From Clostridia bacterium (lineage in GTDB: Bacteria; Bacillota; Clostridia; SK-Y3; JACMMQ01), in NCBI GenBank assembly GCA_014378955.1, contig JACMMQ010000262.1, forward strand, positions 1 through 17,207: 17,207 bases of DNA. The letters run 5' to 3'. Positions 8,249 through 16,280 of this stretch are shown here, piece after piece (the stretch's first letter is position 1; every line of letters begins with the position of its first letter). The translations under genes were made by a program, and so were the position numbers. Below the pieces are notes generated by a model. It did not search any database. It had not been told where the DNA came from and saw only the letters and a program-made list of their open reading frames with translations.

Positions 8249-9317
8249 AATTGAGGCGGTAAAAGACCTATGGGCATACAGCTTTGGCAATGATGAACCA
8301 TTCTTTTCACGCTATTTTAAAGAAATGTATAGCCCTGCGCTCACGTGTGGGCTTTTTTTGCACAATCAATTAATCGTATGTGGGCAAGTGCGTACGCACG
8401 AAATTATGCTGAGAGGGAAACCGAGAAAATGTGGCTATCTCATTGGCATTACCACCCATGTGGCTTTTCGGGGTCAAGGATATTTTAAACAATGGATGCA
8501 ACACATAAAAACATGGATGCAGGAGCAGGGCTATGTGTGTGCCGTGTTAGTGCCGTTTGAAATCGGCGCATACAAGCCATTCGGGTTTGAAACGTGCTAT
8601 TTGAAGCAAAGGTTAACACTGCCGATACAAGCACTCACCGGCAAGCTTCATACTACCATGCAGGAAGTTTTAAATGTATCTGAATTAAAGAATATTTACA
8701 CACAATACATCAAGCCCTACCACGGTGCAATCATACGAGACCAAACCGCATGGGATTACGCCTTTTTAGATTTAGCACACATACAAGGACACGCCTATCG
8801 CATCGCCGATGATAGTGGTTATGTGCTGTATGCGATACACGATAACATTTTAAAAGTAAGAGAAATGGTGTATTTGAATGGTCAAGCAAGAGCAACCTTG
8901 TTTGCATTTTTAAAAGGTCACATAGGACAAGTCACCAAAGTGGTGATGGAATTACCTGCATCAGACAAGACGATTTTTACAATAAATGATGGCATTTCAC
9001 CAACAAGGCGTAATGTTACGGAGTTGCTTCCGTATGCGAGTGGGTTGGTGCTGTCGGTTGAAGAGGCTTTAGATGGATTAGAAATTCCAAAATATTTGAA
9101 ACAAAGTGTCATTGTTACGATAGGAGAAAACCATTATCAACTATCCGCAGAAAATGGCATATTAAGCGTGCAACCATCTATGCAGGCAGATGAAATTATG
9201 ATGAGTATTGGGGCGTTTAGCCAATACTATTTTGGGGCAGTTACATGTGAGAAAAACCTATTTTTGCAAAAGATATTGCCTAAAATGGATAATTATATGG
9301 TTGAGGATTATTTATAA
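8217..9317 (+). CDS. Eis-like GNAT family N-acetyltransferase
   Basis: Probable acetyl-CoA-dependent N-acetyltransferase of the Eis type; the substrate cannot be inferred. In the 366-residue reading the N-terminal GNAT domain shows LWAYSFGNDEPFFSRYF and the acetyl-CoA-binding region GITTHVAFRGQGYFKQWM, followed by VPFEIGAYKPFGFE. The C-terminal part resembles the SCP2-like domain of Eis proteins (QADEIMMSIGAFSQYYFGA). The start is uncertain. TTG 8217 has GCGAGGG at 8204-8210 with 6-base spacing and gives MLSFRTVQANEIEAVKDLW, which fits the family. The ATGs at 8193 and 8154 have no visible ribosome binding site. The gene overlaps the end of ribF, so the two are probably coupled. It is not part of the conserved superoperon and is likely a lineage-specific addition. 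Confidence 0.8.
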   Translation: MLSFRTVQANEIEAVKDLWAYSFGNDEPFFSRYFKEMYSPALTCGLFLHNQLIVCGQVRTHEIMLRGKPRKCGYLIGITTHVAFRGQGYFKQWMQHIKTWMQEQGYVCAVLVPFEIGAYKPFGFETCYLKQRLTLPIQALTGKLHTTMQEVLNVSELKNIYTQYIKPYHGAIIRDQTAWDYAFLDLAHIQGHAYRIADDSGYVLYAIHDNILKVREMVYLNGQARATLFAFLKGHIGQVTKVVMELPASDKTIFTINDGISPTRRNVTELLPYASGLVLSVEEALDGLEIPKYLKQSVIVTIGENHYQLSAENGILSVQPSMQADEIMMSIGAFSQYYFGAVTCEKNLFLQKILPKMDNYMVEDYL

Positions 9318-9322
9318 ACCTT

Positions 9323-9445
9323 ATGAGCTATGCGATGATGAATGCAGAGCAGGCAAAGCATTTTTCACCCAAGGTTATCTTAGTAAACGAAAAAAATCAA
9401 GTAATCGACCAACATTTTCATGAAAAACACGGCGAAATTAGATAA
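9323..9445 (+). CDS. Possible 40-residue ORF or gene remnant
   Basis: An ATG six bases after the acetyltransferase stop opens a 40-codon frame ending in HFHEKHGEIR and TAA. The amino-acid composition (balanced charged and hydrophobic residues, segment KVILVNEKNQVIDQHF) looks protein-like. There is no ribosome binding site ahead of the first ATG and I do not recognise a family. It could be a small protein translated by coupling with the upstream gene, or the tail of a deleted gene. Confidence 0.25.
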   Translation: MSYAMMNAEQAKHFSPKVILVNEKNQVIDQHFHEKHGEIR

Positions 9446-9470
9446 CCATGTATATTTTTAGCGAAAACTA

Positions 9471-9499
9471 TTTACAATAACATTGTATCATGGTAAAAT
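9471..9499 (+). promoter_or_regulatory. Sigma-A-type promoter for rpsO
   Basis: TTTACA at 9471-9476 and TAAAAT at 9494-9499 are separated by exactly 17 bases. The TG at 9491-9492 makes an extended -10 (TGG-TAAAAT). Transcription would start near 9506, giving an untranslated leader of about 85 bases before rpsO. It lies after the acetyltransferase gene, so rpsO is probably transcribed on its own as well as by any read-through. Confidence 0.75.
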
Positions 9500-9527
9500 G
9501 TGTTGTGTTAAATTTAACCTATTGCAA

Positions 9528-9555
9528 AGTCACTCGGGTTCACCGTCCGATGGCT
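9528..9555 (+). promoter_or_regulatory. Structured rpsO leader, candidate S15 autoregulatory site
   Basis: Within the leader, AGTCACTCGG (9528-9537) pairs with CCGATGGCT (9547-9555), leaving one bulged C and one G-U pair, around a 9-base loop (9538-9546). S15 represses its own mRNA by binding leader structures in several bacteria, though the structures differ between groups. The assignment to S15 is inference; the hairpin itself is visible. No T-tract follows directly, so it does not look like a terminator. Confidence 0.5.
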
Positions 9556-9591
9556 CAGTTTTAGGCGTTTATGAATTAGGAGGTGAAAGGC

Positions 9592-9855
9592 ATGTTAAAG
9601 GAAGTAAAAAATATCATTATTGATACTTACAAAACCCATGAAGGAGATACTGGTTCTCCTGAAGTTCAAGTAGCGATTTTAACCCATCGTATCAATCACT
9701 TGAATGAGCATTTACAAACAAACAAGAAAGATCATCACAGTCGTCGTGGTCTTCTTAAAATGGTTGGTCAACGTCGTGGCTTATTAAACTATTTGACGAA
9801 AAAGGATATCGAAAGATACCGTGCCATCATTGAAAAACTTAATTTAAGAAAATAG
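9592..9855 (+). CDS. rpsO: 30S ribosomal protein S15
   Basis: Primary 16S rRNA-binding protein of the small-subunit platform. The 87-residue protein matches S15 over its whole length: [26 protein letters not shown], then [24 protein letters not shown], and [17 protein letters not shown] at the end. The start is ATG 9592. The AGGAGGTG at 9578-9585 is 6 bases upstream and would overlap the alternative in-frame GTG at 9583. It has its own promoter and terminator. rpsO next to pnp is a widely conserved arrangement. Confidence 0.97.
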   Translation: MLKEVKNIIIDTYKTHEGDTGSPEVQVAILTHRINHLNEHLQTNKKDHHSRRGLLKMVGQRRGLLNYLTKKDIERYRAIIEKLNLRK

Positions 9856-9862
9856 TGAAAAT

Positions 9863-9884
9863 GAGCGGTGGTTCCGCTCTTTTT
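9863..9884 (+). terminator. Intrinsic terminator after rpsO
   Basis: GAGCGG (9863-9868), loop TGGTT, CCGCTC (9874-9879), then five T (9880-9884), eight bases after the rpsO stop. This separates rpsO from pnp at least partly. Confidence 0.85.
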
Positions 9885-9918
9885 GCATTGTAAGAAATAT
9901 CAAATTTTGGCACTGGTC

Positions 9919-10214
9919 AAAACCTTACTTTCTTTTTCTATCGTAAAAAGAAAGTAACAAAGAAAAATACTCTTTGAGTGTTAAGATTTCGTTGTCTGCG
10001 GACAACGCCAAGGGTTCCACCCCTTGACCCCGTAATTTTTTGAAAAAAATTAAGTAAAACTTTAGATATAAAAACCCCAACTAAAGTTTTTGTCCCCTTT
10101 TTTCAAAATGGGGCGGGCGATGACCACGCCACCTTCGTGGCTATGAATGCAGAAACGCATTCATTTGGTCGAATAGAAGAAATATTGCTACGCAATATAT
10201 TGGGCAGCGCCCAC
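9919..10214 (+). repeat. Element A, copy 3, interrupted by element B
   Basis: The left part (9919-10117) follows copy 1 module by module, starting with the same 13-bp stem with one loop change. The CG stem has changed to CGTTGTC-TGCG-GACAACG (9990-10007), a paired C-G to T-A change plus repair of the C/A mismatch seen in copy 1. The next hairpin is CAAGGG/CCCTTG (10009-10026). After GGGGCGGG the sequence is broken by an inverted element B (10117-10199) and resumes with TGGGCAGCGCCCA (10201-10213), the last hairpin of copy 1. The repeat fills most of the 454-bp stretch between the rpsO terminator and pnp. Confidence 0.85.
10117..10199 (-). repeat. Element B, copy 2, nested inside element A copy 3
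   Basis: Reverse complement of the nusA-ylxR repeat. It begins GCGATGACCACGCCACC and ends with the AATATTGC/GCAATAT hairpin (10181-10198). All three hairpins are retained. It lies between the GGGGCGGG and TGGGCAGCGCCC parts of element A that are adjacent in copy 1, with at most a base or two lost. No clear target-site duplication is visible. The nesting shows that B arrived after A at this site. Confidence 0.85.
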
Positions 10215-10338
10215 AAAGTACCATTTACACAAAAAGCCTGAGGTAGTTAGCCGTTATATGTGTAATTCAACGCTGTTGAACTATAGATATAATTGCTAAA
10301 CACCGACGGCAAGAGAAAACTAGAGGAGGAAATTATCC
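10215..10338 (+). promoter_or_regulatory. pnp upstream region: candidate promoter and foldable leader
   Basis: A perfect TATAAT sits at 10288-10293, but the best -35 (TTCAAC, 10266-10271, spacing 16) is weak. TTCAAC-GCT-GTTGAA (10266-10280) forms a hairpin, and outer arms GCCGT (10250-10254) and ACGGC (10306-10310) could close a longer structure. pnp mRNA leaders are autoregulated through such structures in Escherichia coli; whether this holds here is inference. AGGAGGA at 10324-10330 is the pnp ribosome binding site. Confidence 0.4.
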
Positions 10339-12441
10339 ATGCAAAGAATATTTAAAACGGAGCTTGCCGGCAGACCGTTAACTGTTGAAACGGGCAAAAT
10401 GGCACAGCTTTCCAACGCATCCGTAATGGTGCGATATGGTGAAACGGTCGTGTTGGTCAATGCGACCATGTCACAAAAACCAAGAGACGGTATTGACTTT
10501 TTCCCATTGAATGTGGATTATGAAGAAAGACTTTATGCAATTGGCAAAATTCCAGGTAGCTTTATGCGTAGAGAAGGCAGACCAAGCGAACGTGCGGTCT
10601 TGACCTCTCGTTTGATTGATAGACCGATGCGTCCACTTTTCCCAAGTGATTTGAGAAATGATGTATCTGTTATTACAACCGTTATGTCAGTGGAACAAGA
10701 CAATTCCCCAGAAATCACAGCAATGATAGGCGCATCCATGGCAGTTTGTATTTCGGATATTCCTTTCAATGGACCGATTGCAGGTGTCTCCGTTGGCTTA
10801 GTGGACGGTGAATATGTCATCAACCCAACCGCTGAACAACGTGAAAAAAGCCGTATGGATTTGACCGTTGCAGCTTCTAAGACAAAAATTGTTATGATTG
10901 AAGCAGGCGCAGACCAAGTACCTGAGGACGTTATGCTAGGTGCTATCTTATTTGCACACGAAGAAATCAAAAAGATTTGTGCATTTATAGATGAAATGGT
11001 TGCAGCGATCGGCAAACCAAAATTATCCTATCCATCCATTGTGGTGGATGCTAATCTTTATGAAGAAATCAAAGCATTTGCAATTGATGCAATGAGGGTT
11101 GCGCTTGACACCGATGATAAAACCGTGCGAGATGAAAATCTTAAAAAGCTTTATGCAGATGTGCATGAAAAATTTGATGCAATCTATCCTGAATTAATAT
11201 CACAATTTTCAGAAGTGCTTTACAAGCTTCAAAAATACGTTGTACGTCGTTGGTTGCTAGATGATTGTAAACGTGTAGATGGACGTGGCATGGATGAATT
11301 GCGTAAGCTTGAGGCGGAAGTTGATTTATTGCCAAGAACACACGGAAGTGGTATGTTTACAAGAGGACAAACGCAGGTATTAACCGTTGCAACACTAGGC
11401 GCTTTAGGCGACCAACAGATGTTAGACGGCATTGACGAGGAAGAATACAAGCGTTATATGCATCACTATAATTTCCCTTCATACAGTGTAGGGGAAACTA
11501 GACCGTCCAGAGGTCCTGGACGCCGTGAAATCGGTCATGGTGCGTTGGCTGAGCGTTCATTAATCCCAGTATTACCAGATGAAATTGAGTTCCCTTATGC
11601 AATTCGTTTGGTATCAGAAGTGTTGAGCTCAAACGGTTCTACCTCACAGGGTAGCGTGTGCGGTTCATCCTTAGCACTTATGGATGCAGGTGTTCCTATT
11701 AAAGCCGCTGTTGCTGGTATTTCTGTTGGTTTGATTACAGAAGGTGATCGTTTCATCACGATGCTTGACATTCAAGGGTTAGAGGACTTTTTCGGCGATA
11801 TGGACTTTAAGGTCGCTGGTACGAAAAAAGGCATCACTTCCATTCAAATGGATTTGAAAAATGATGGCTTGACGAGTGAAATTGTTGAAGAGGCACTCAC
11901 CAAAACAAGAGATGCTCGCTATTATATATTAGATGAGATTATGGCAAAGGCGATTGATAAGCCACGTGCGGAGCTGTCACAATACGCACCGAAGATTATC
12001 ACCATCAACATCAATCCTGACAAAATCAGAGAAGTTATTGGGCCTGGCGGTAAAATCATTCAAAAGATTATCGCTGATACTGGCGTTAAAATTGATATTG
12101 AGGATGATGGTCGTATCTTTATTTTAACCGCTGATGCAGAGGCTGCTAAAAAAGCCGTTGCAATCATCGAGGGCATCACAAAGGAAGCTAAGATTGGTGA
12201 AATTTACAAGGCTAAGGTTGTCCGCTTGATGGCATTTGGCGCATTTGTAGAGTTTTTACCAGGCAAAGAGGGCTTGGTACACATTTCTAAGCTCGATACC
12301 AAACGTGTTGACAAGGTAGAGGACGTTGTGAATGTTGGCGATGAAATTATGGTTAAGGTTATGGAAGTCGACAAACAGGGCAGAATAAACCTCTCTCGTA
12401 AAGACGCCATGATGGATGAAGAAAAGCCAAAGGCAGAATAG
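10339..12441 (+). CDS. pnp: Polyribonucleotide nucleotidyltransferase (PNPase)
   Basis: Trimeric 3'-5' phosphorolytic exoribonuclease of mRNA turnover. The 700-residue protein has the full domain order: RNase PH-like 1 (about 1-215) with [11 protein letters not shown], a helical linker, RNase PH-like 2 (about 315-545), KH (about 553-612) with [12 protein letters not shown], and S1 (about 617-690) with [22 protein letters not shown]. The second core carries the phosphate/catalytic stretch [17 protein letters not shown] and the metal-binding aspartates of [11 protein letters not shown] (D483 and D489). ATG start with AGGAGGA 8 bases upstream. The last residues after S1 are short and acidic/basic mixed. 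Neighbouring rpsO is a conserved partner. Confidence 0.98.
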   Translation: MQRIFKTELAGRPLTVETGKMAQLSNASVMVRYGETVVLVNATMSQKPRDGIDFFPLNVDYEERLYAIGKIPGSFMRREGRPSERAVLTSRLIDRPMRPLFPSDLRNDVSVITTVMSVEQDNSPEITAMIGASMAVCISDIPFNGPIAGVSVGLVDGEYVINPTAEQREKSRMDLTVAASKTKIVMIEAGADQVPEDVMLGAILFAHEEIKKICAFIDEMVAAIGKPKLSYPSIVVDANLYEEIKAFAIDAMRVALDTDDKTVRDENLKKLYADVHEKFDAIYPELISQFSEVLYKLQKYVVRRWLLDDCKRVDGRGMDELRKLEAEVDLLPRTHGSGMFTRGQTQVLTVATLGALGDQQMLDGIDEEEYKRYMHHYNFPSYSVGETRPSRGPGRREIGHGALAERSLIPVLPDEIEFPYAIRLVSEVLSSNGSTSQGSVCGSSLALMDAGVPIKAAVAGISVGLITEGDRFITMLDIQGLEDFFGDMDFKVAGTKKGITSIQMDLKNDGLTSEIVEEALTKTRDARYYILDEIMAKAIDKPRAELSQYAPKIITININPDKIREVIGPGGKIIQKIIADTGVKIDIEDDGRIFILTADAEAAKKAVAIIEGITKEAKIGEIYKAKVVRLMAFGAFVEFLPGKEGLVHISKLDTKRVDKVEDVVNVGDEIMVKVMEVDKQGRINLSRKDAMMDEEKPKAE

Positions 12442-12445
12442 GAAG

Positions 12446-12460
12446 GCAGGCTGAGCCTGC
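12446..12460 (+). other. Small GC-rich hairpin just after pnp
   Basis: GCAGGC-TGA-GCCTGC directly after the pnp stop, without a T-tract. It may protect the 3' end of the pnp mRNA or assist the terminator that follows; function is inferred only from position. Confidence 0.4.
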
Positions 12461-12497
12461 ACCCAGTTCATACCTTTGCAATGATAATTAAAGCTAG

Positions 12498-12523
12498 CGG
12501 ACGGCTCACAAGCCGTCCGTTTT
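12498..12523 (+). terminator. Intrinsic terminator after pnp
   Basis: CGGACGGCT (12498-12506), loop CACA, AGCCGTCCG (12511-12519), then TTTT (12520-12523). The perfect 9-bp GC-rich stem followed by T makes this a strong terminator. The next start codon is only 30 bases downstream and no good promoter is visible in between, so the M16 gene may depend on read-through or on a promoter I cannot recognise. Confidence 0.85.
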
Positions 12524-12553
12524 CAACTCATTATTTAAAATGGAGGAACCCGA

Positions 12554-13810
12554 TTGGACATTAAACAATATACGTTAAAAAATGGTGTACGAGTCGTTCA
12601 AGAAGCAGTGCCTTATGTGCGTTCAGTTGCATTTGGTATTTGGCTAGGGGCTGGCTCACGTCGTGAAACAGCGCACAACAACGGTATTTCGCATTTTATT
12701 GAGCATATGCTTTTCAAAGGCACAAGTACAAGAACGGCGAAGGAAATTGCAGAATATATGGACAGCATTGGCGGTCAGTTGAATGCCTATACGGGCAAGG
12801 AAAACACATGTTTTTATGCAAAAACACTAGACAATCATGTGGAAAAAGCCATTTCATTATTGTGTGACATGCTTTTTCAATCCACCTTTTTGGAGGAGAA
12901 TATTGACACCGAGCGCAGTGTTATTTTAGAAGAAATTAACATGTATGAGGACTCTCCAGAGGACTTGGCATATGATAATATGACAGAGGCTGTTTGGGCA
13001 GGCGATGCTTTGGGCAGACCTATTTTAGGCACAGAGCAGTCACTAGCAAACATCAACGCTCAAACCATGAGGCAGTACATGGCACAATATTATGTGCCGA
13101 AAAACGCAGTGATTTCCGTTGCAGGTAATTTTGATCATACAGCTATGCAAGCGTTGATTGAACAATATTTTAGCCAATGGGCAATAGGTGCAGATGTACC
13201 CTATGAAGATTACGAACCCCTTTCTTTTCAAGCAGAGCAGATTTATCGTCCAAAGGAAATTGAGCAGGTGCATTTATGCTTGGGCTATGAAGGCTTTGCC
13301 TATGAGGACAATCGCTTTTATACGTTGCAGGTAATGAATGCCATTTTTGGCGGCGGCATGAGCTCACGCATTTTTCAAAGCATTCGAGAAGAAAAGGGCT
13401 TGGCGTATACGATTTATTCCCATGCGGCACGCTACCAAAAGGCTGGCATTTTCTCGATATATGGAGGCTTTAACCCCAATCAAACAGAGGCGGTCATGGT
13501 AACCTTGAAAAAGGAAATTGAGCTGTTCAAGCAAAAAGGTGTAACTCCAGAGGAGCTAAACCGTGCGAAGGAGCAAATCAAGGGAGGCTACATCATGTCT
13601 CTTGAAAGTGTTAGCACACGTATGCAATATTGGGGAAAATCAATCATTTCCGCTGGTAAAATTCAATCAATTGATGATGTAATGACACGTATAGACAATG
13701 TCAATCAGCAAAAGGTGCATGAAATCGCACAAGTTATTTTTAATCTTGAAACATTTTGCATTTCTGCTGTCGGTGCACTGAAAAATGTCGAAGCGATGAA
13801 AGCATTTTAA
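12554..13810 (+). CDS. M16 family zinc peptidase (YmxG-like)
   Basis: Processing-peptidase-like metalloprotease found beside pnp in many Bacillota (Bacillus ymxG/mlpA position). The 418-residue protein has the inverted zinc motif HFIEH (H47 and H51 as ligands, E50 catalytic) in NGISHFIEHMLFKGT. The downstream glutamate ligand is in VILEEINMYEDSPED (E126/E127). The C-terminal half has FGGGMSSRIFQSIREEKGLAYTIYS, the substrate-binding R/Y region of the family. The active-site half is intact, so this is the active rather than the degenerate paralogue type. TTG start with GGAGG at 12542-12546, 7 bases upstream. There is no signal peptide, so it is probably cytoplasmic. Natural substrate unknown. 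Confidence 0.93.
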   Translation: MDIKQYTLKNGVRVVQEAVPYVRSVAFGIWLGAGSRRETAHNNGISHFIEHMLFKGTSTRTAKEIAEYMDSIGGQLNAYTGKENTCFYAKTLDNHVEKAISLLCDMLFQSTFLEENIDTERSVILEEINMYEDSPEDLAYDNMTEAVWAGDALGRPILGTEQSLANINAQTMRQYMAQYYVPKNAVISVAGNFDHTAMQALIEQYFSQWAIGADVPYEDYEPLSFQAEQIYRPKEIEQVHLCLGYEGFAYEDNRFYTLQVMNAIFGGGMSSRIFQSIREEKGLAYTIYSHAARYQKAGIFSIYGGFNPNQTEAVMVTLKKEIELFKQKGVTPEELNRAKEQIKGGYIMSLESVSTRMQYWGKSIISAGKIQSIDDVMTRIDNVNQQKVHEIAQVIFNLETFCISAVGALKNVEAMKAF

Positions 13811-13832
13811 TGGGCAATATTTCGTTAAATTA

Positions 13833-13861
13833 TTGACGAACAATGGGAATTCATGTATAAT
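13833..13861 (+). promoter_or_regulatory. Sigma-A promoter for serC-serA
   Basis: TTGACG (13833-13838) and a perfect TATAAT (13856-13861) are separated by 17 bases. The start site would be near 13868, leaving a leader of only about 40 bases. That is too short for a T-box or similar riboswitch. Confidence 0.85.
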
Positions 13862-13909
13862 TAAAAAGTATTATTTATGAAAAAAATGCCAATGAGGGGG
13901 TAATTGAAT

Positions 13910-14992
13910 ATGGAAAGAGTATACAATTTTTCAGCAGGGCCTTCCATGCTACCAGTACCCGTGCTTGAAAAAGCACAACAAGAAATGTTAAACTGTGGCA
14001 ATTCGGGTATGTCAGTGATGGAGATGAGCCATCGATCCAAACCGTATGAAGCGATTATTGGTGCGGCTGAAAGCTTACTGAGAGAACTTATGGGAATACC
14101 TGATCATTATAAGGTGCTATTTTTGCAAGGGGGCGCATCCTTGCAGTTTTCTATGGTTCCGTTAAATTTATTTAAAAATAAAAAGGCTGACATTGCCATC
14201 ACTGGCTTGTGGGCTAAAAAAGCCTATAAAGAAGCTTCAAGATATGGTCAAGTCAATGTGATTGCATCGTCAGAGGATAAGAACTTTAATTACATTCCTG
14301 ACCTAGATAAAAGTAAATTCTCGAAAGATGCGGATTATTTCCACATTACCACCAACAACACCATTTATGGTACACGTTTTATAGATTTGCCGGATACGGG
14401 CAATGTACCATTGGTAGCAGATATGTCCTCCAACATTTTATCGCAGGCTTATGATATTTCAAAATTTGGTATCATTTATGCAGGTGCACAAAAGAATTTA
14501 GGCCCGGCTGGCGTAACGGTTGTGATTATCCGTGAGGATTTAATTGGTAGTGCGCTTGATTTTACGCCAACCATGTTAAATTACAAAACACATGCAGATG
14601 AAGGCTCGATGTTTAACACACCACCGACCTATTCGATTTACATCGTCAAATTGGTTTTAGAATGGCTCAAGGAGCTAGGTGGCATCGCTGCAATTGAAAA
14701 AATAAATATCGATAAAGCCAACATTTTGTATGACTACTTAGATCAATCCAAAATGTTTAGAGGTACCGTGGAAAAGGAATTCCGTTCGCTTATGAACATT
14801 CCTTTTGTATGCCCATCAGAGGAGCTAGATGCAAAGTTTGTGAAGGAAGCAACTGCAAATGGCTTTGTCAATTTAAAAGGGCATCGTAGCGTAGGCGGTA
14901 TGCGTGCAAGCATTTATAATGCAATGCCAGTAATTGGCGTGCAAAAGCTCGTGGATTTCATGAGACAGTTTGAAAAAGATAATGAGATATGA
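13910..14992 (+). CDS. serC: Phosphoserine aminotransferase
   Basis: PLP-dependent enzyme that converts 3-phosphohydroxypyruvate to 3-phosphoserine with glutamate as amino donor. The 360-residue protein is of standard length. It begins [25 protein letters not shown] and contains [10 protein letters not shown], the PLP-site region [13 protein letters not shown], and the Schiff-base lysine K195 in [12 protein letters not shown]. It ends with the typical [17 protein letters not shown] substrate motif. An in-frame TTG at 13904 is only 3 bases from GAGGGGG (13894-13900), whereas ATG 13910 is 9 bases from it, so I start there. It lies in an operon with serA, overlapping the first possible serA start. 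Confidence 0.96.
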   Translation: MERVYNFSAGPSMLPVPVLEKAQQEMLNCGNSGMSVMEMSHRSKPYEAIIGAAESLLRELMGIPDHYKVLFLQGGASLQFSMVPLNLFKNKKADIAITGLWAKKAYKEASRYGQVNVIASSEDKNFNYIPDLDKSKFSKDADYFHITTNNTIYGTRFIDLPDTGNVPLVADMSSNILSQAYDISKFGIIYAGAQKNLGPAGVTVVIIREDLIGSALDFTPTMLNYKTHADEGSMFNTPPTYSIYIVKLVLEWLKELGGIAAIEKINIDKANILYDYLDQSKMFRGTVEKEFRSLMNIPFVCPSEELDAKFVKEATANGFVNLKGHRSVGGMRASIYNAMPVIGVQKLVDFMRQFEKDNEI

Positions 14993-15012
14993 TAAAGACA
15001 GAAAAGGTGGTT

Positions 15013-16182
15013 ATGAATTTGTATGAAATTAAAACTTTAAATAAAATCGCACAAATTGGCGTCAATATGCTTGGCGACCATTTGAGCATCAACGACCAAT
15101 GCGAAAATCCTGATGGCGTTTTGGTGCGTAGTGCAGACATGCACGCAACAGAATTGTCAGCAAATTTAAAAGCCATTGCAAGAGCTGGCGCTGGCGTGAA
15201 CAACATTCCAGTGGAAAGATGCTCAGAAAAAGGCATTGTGGTTTTTAACACACCGGGTGCAAATGCAAACGCTGTAAAGGAATTAACGATAGCAGGCTTG
15301 TTGCTGTCCGCGCGTAAAATTGCGGATGGAATCATATGGGCAAAAACCTTGAACGGTACTAGCACAGACGTGGCAAAGGATGTAGAAAAAGGCAAAGCAT
15401 CGTTCGTAGGACCTGAACTTCTGGGCAAAACATTGGGCGTCATTGGACTTGGTGCAATTGGTGTGATGGTCGCAAATGCAGTGGAAGCACTTGGTATGGA
15501 TGTGATTGGGTTTGACCCATACATTTCTGTGGATGCGGCGTGGGGCTTGTCACGTACCGTTAAAAAAGCAATGGGCATAAATGAAATATTGAGCAAGGCA
15601 GATTATATCACCCTGCATGTGCCTTTGAACAAGGACACAAAGGGCATGATCAACAAGGAAAGCTTTGGCTTAATGAAGCAAGGCGTGAGAATTGTAAACT
15701 TCTCTCGTGGTGAATTGGTCAACGATGTCGATATGCGTACCGCATTGGCAAACGGCTTGGTCGCAACCTATGTGACTGATTTCCCAAATGAAGAAATTTT
15801 GCAATGTGAAAATGTAGTGGCTATTCCACATCTAGGCGCATCAACCCCTGAGTCAGAGGACAATTGTGCGATTATGGCAGCAAGAGAATTACGTGAGTAT
15901 TTAGAAAATGGCAATATTGTCAACAGCGTAAATTTCCCAACCTGCGATTTGCCACGTTCGTCTGAAACACGTATCTGTATCGCACATCAAAACATTCCAA
16001 ATATGTTGAGCCAAATTTCAACAGCAGTAGCGAAGCATGAAATAAACATTCAAAACATGCTCAACAAGAGCAAGGGCAATATGGCGTATACAATTTTAGA
16101 CATTGACGGTAGCTGTTCAGATGTGATGACAAATGAGTTTAGCAGCATTGCAGGGGTTTTGAAGGTTAGAGTTTTAAGCTAG
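15013..16182 (+). CDS. serA: D-3-phosphoglycerate dehydrogenase
   Basis: NAD-dependent first step of serine synthesis, supplying the substrate of SerC. The 389-residue reading has a Rossmann domain with GLGAIG (145-150) and acidic D168. The catalytic set is R232 (NFSRGELV), E261 (DFPNEE) and H273 (IPHLGASTPES). A C-terminal ACT domain (about 317-389) suggests serine or other amino-acid control. An ATG at 14989 overlaps the serC stop and would add eight residues. The AAAGGTGG just before ATG 15013 and the family-like start MNLYEIKTLNKI favour the shorter form. The catalytic glutamate lies 29 residues after the arginine, as in other SerA enzymes; the E-to-H gap is shorter than in the Escherichia coli enzyme. 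Confidence 0.95.
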   Translation: MNLYEIKTLNKIAQIGVNMLGDHLSINDQCENPDGVLVRSADMHATELSANLKAIARAGAGVNNIPVERCSEKGIVVFNTPGANANAVKELTIAGLLLSARKIADGIIWAKTLNGTSTDVAKDVEKGKASFVGPELLGKTLGVIGLGAIGVMVANAVEALGMDVIGFDPYISVDAAWGLSRTVKKAMGINEILSKADYITLHVPLNKDTKGMINKESFGLMKQGVRIVNFSRGELVNDVDMRTALANGLVATYVTDFPNEEILQCENVVAIPHLGASTPESEDNCAIMAARELREYLENGNIVNSVNFPTCDLPRSSETRICIAHQNIPNMLSQISTAVAKHEINIQNMLNKSKGNMAYTILDIDGSCSDVMTNEFSSIAGVLKVRVLS

Positions 16183-16196
16183 GTTTTATAAAAAAG

Positions 16197-16233
16197 ACCG
16201 ATAATGTACATATAATGTAGATTATCGGTTTTA
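16197..16233 (+). terminator. Intrinsic terminator after serA
   Basis: ACCGATAAT (16197-16205) pairs with ATTATCGGT (16221-16229). Inside, TACAT and ATGTA add five more pairs past a G/G mismatch. TTT follows the stem and an A-run precedes it, so it could work in both directions. Confidence 0.75.
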
Positions 16234-16280
16234 ATTATAATTAAGAACTGGATGGATATTTGGCAAGGGGGGTAACGGAA

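Noticed and set aside
13811..13909. T-box or serine-responsive riboswitch before serC.
   Set aside because: The promoter lies so close to serC that only about 40 bases of leader remain, and no T-box motif or terminator is present.
14958..15596. Long minus-strand open frame (212 codons) opposite serA.
   Set aside because: It is antisense to an intact, well-recognised gene, and its translation is Ser/Pro/Thr-rich without family features. It looks like a shadow of serA codon usage.
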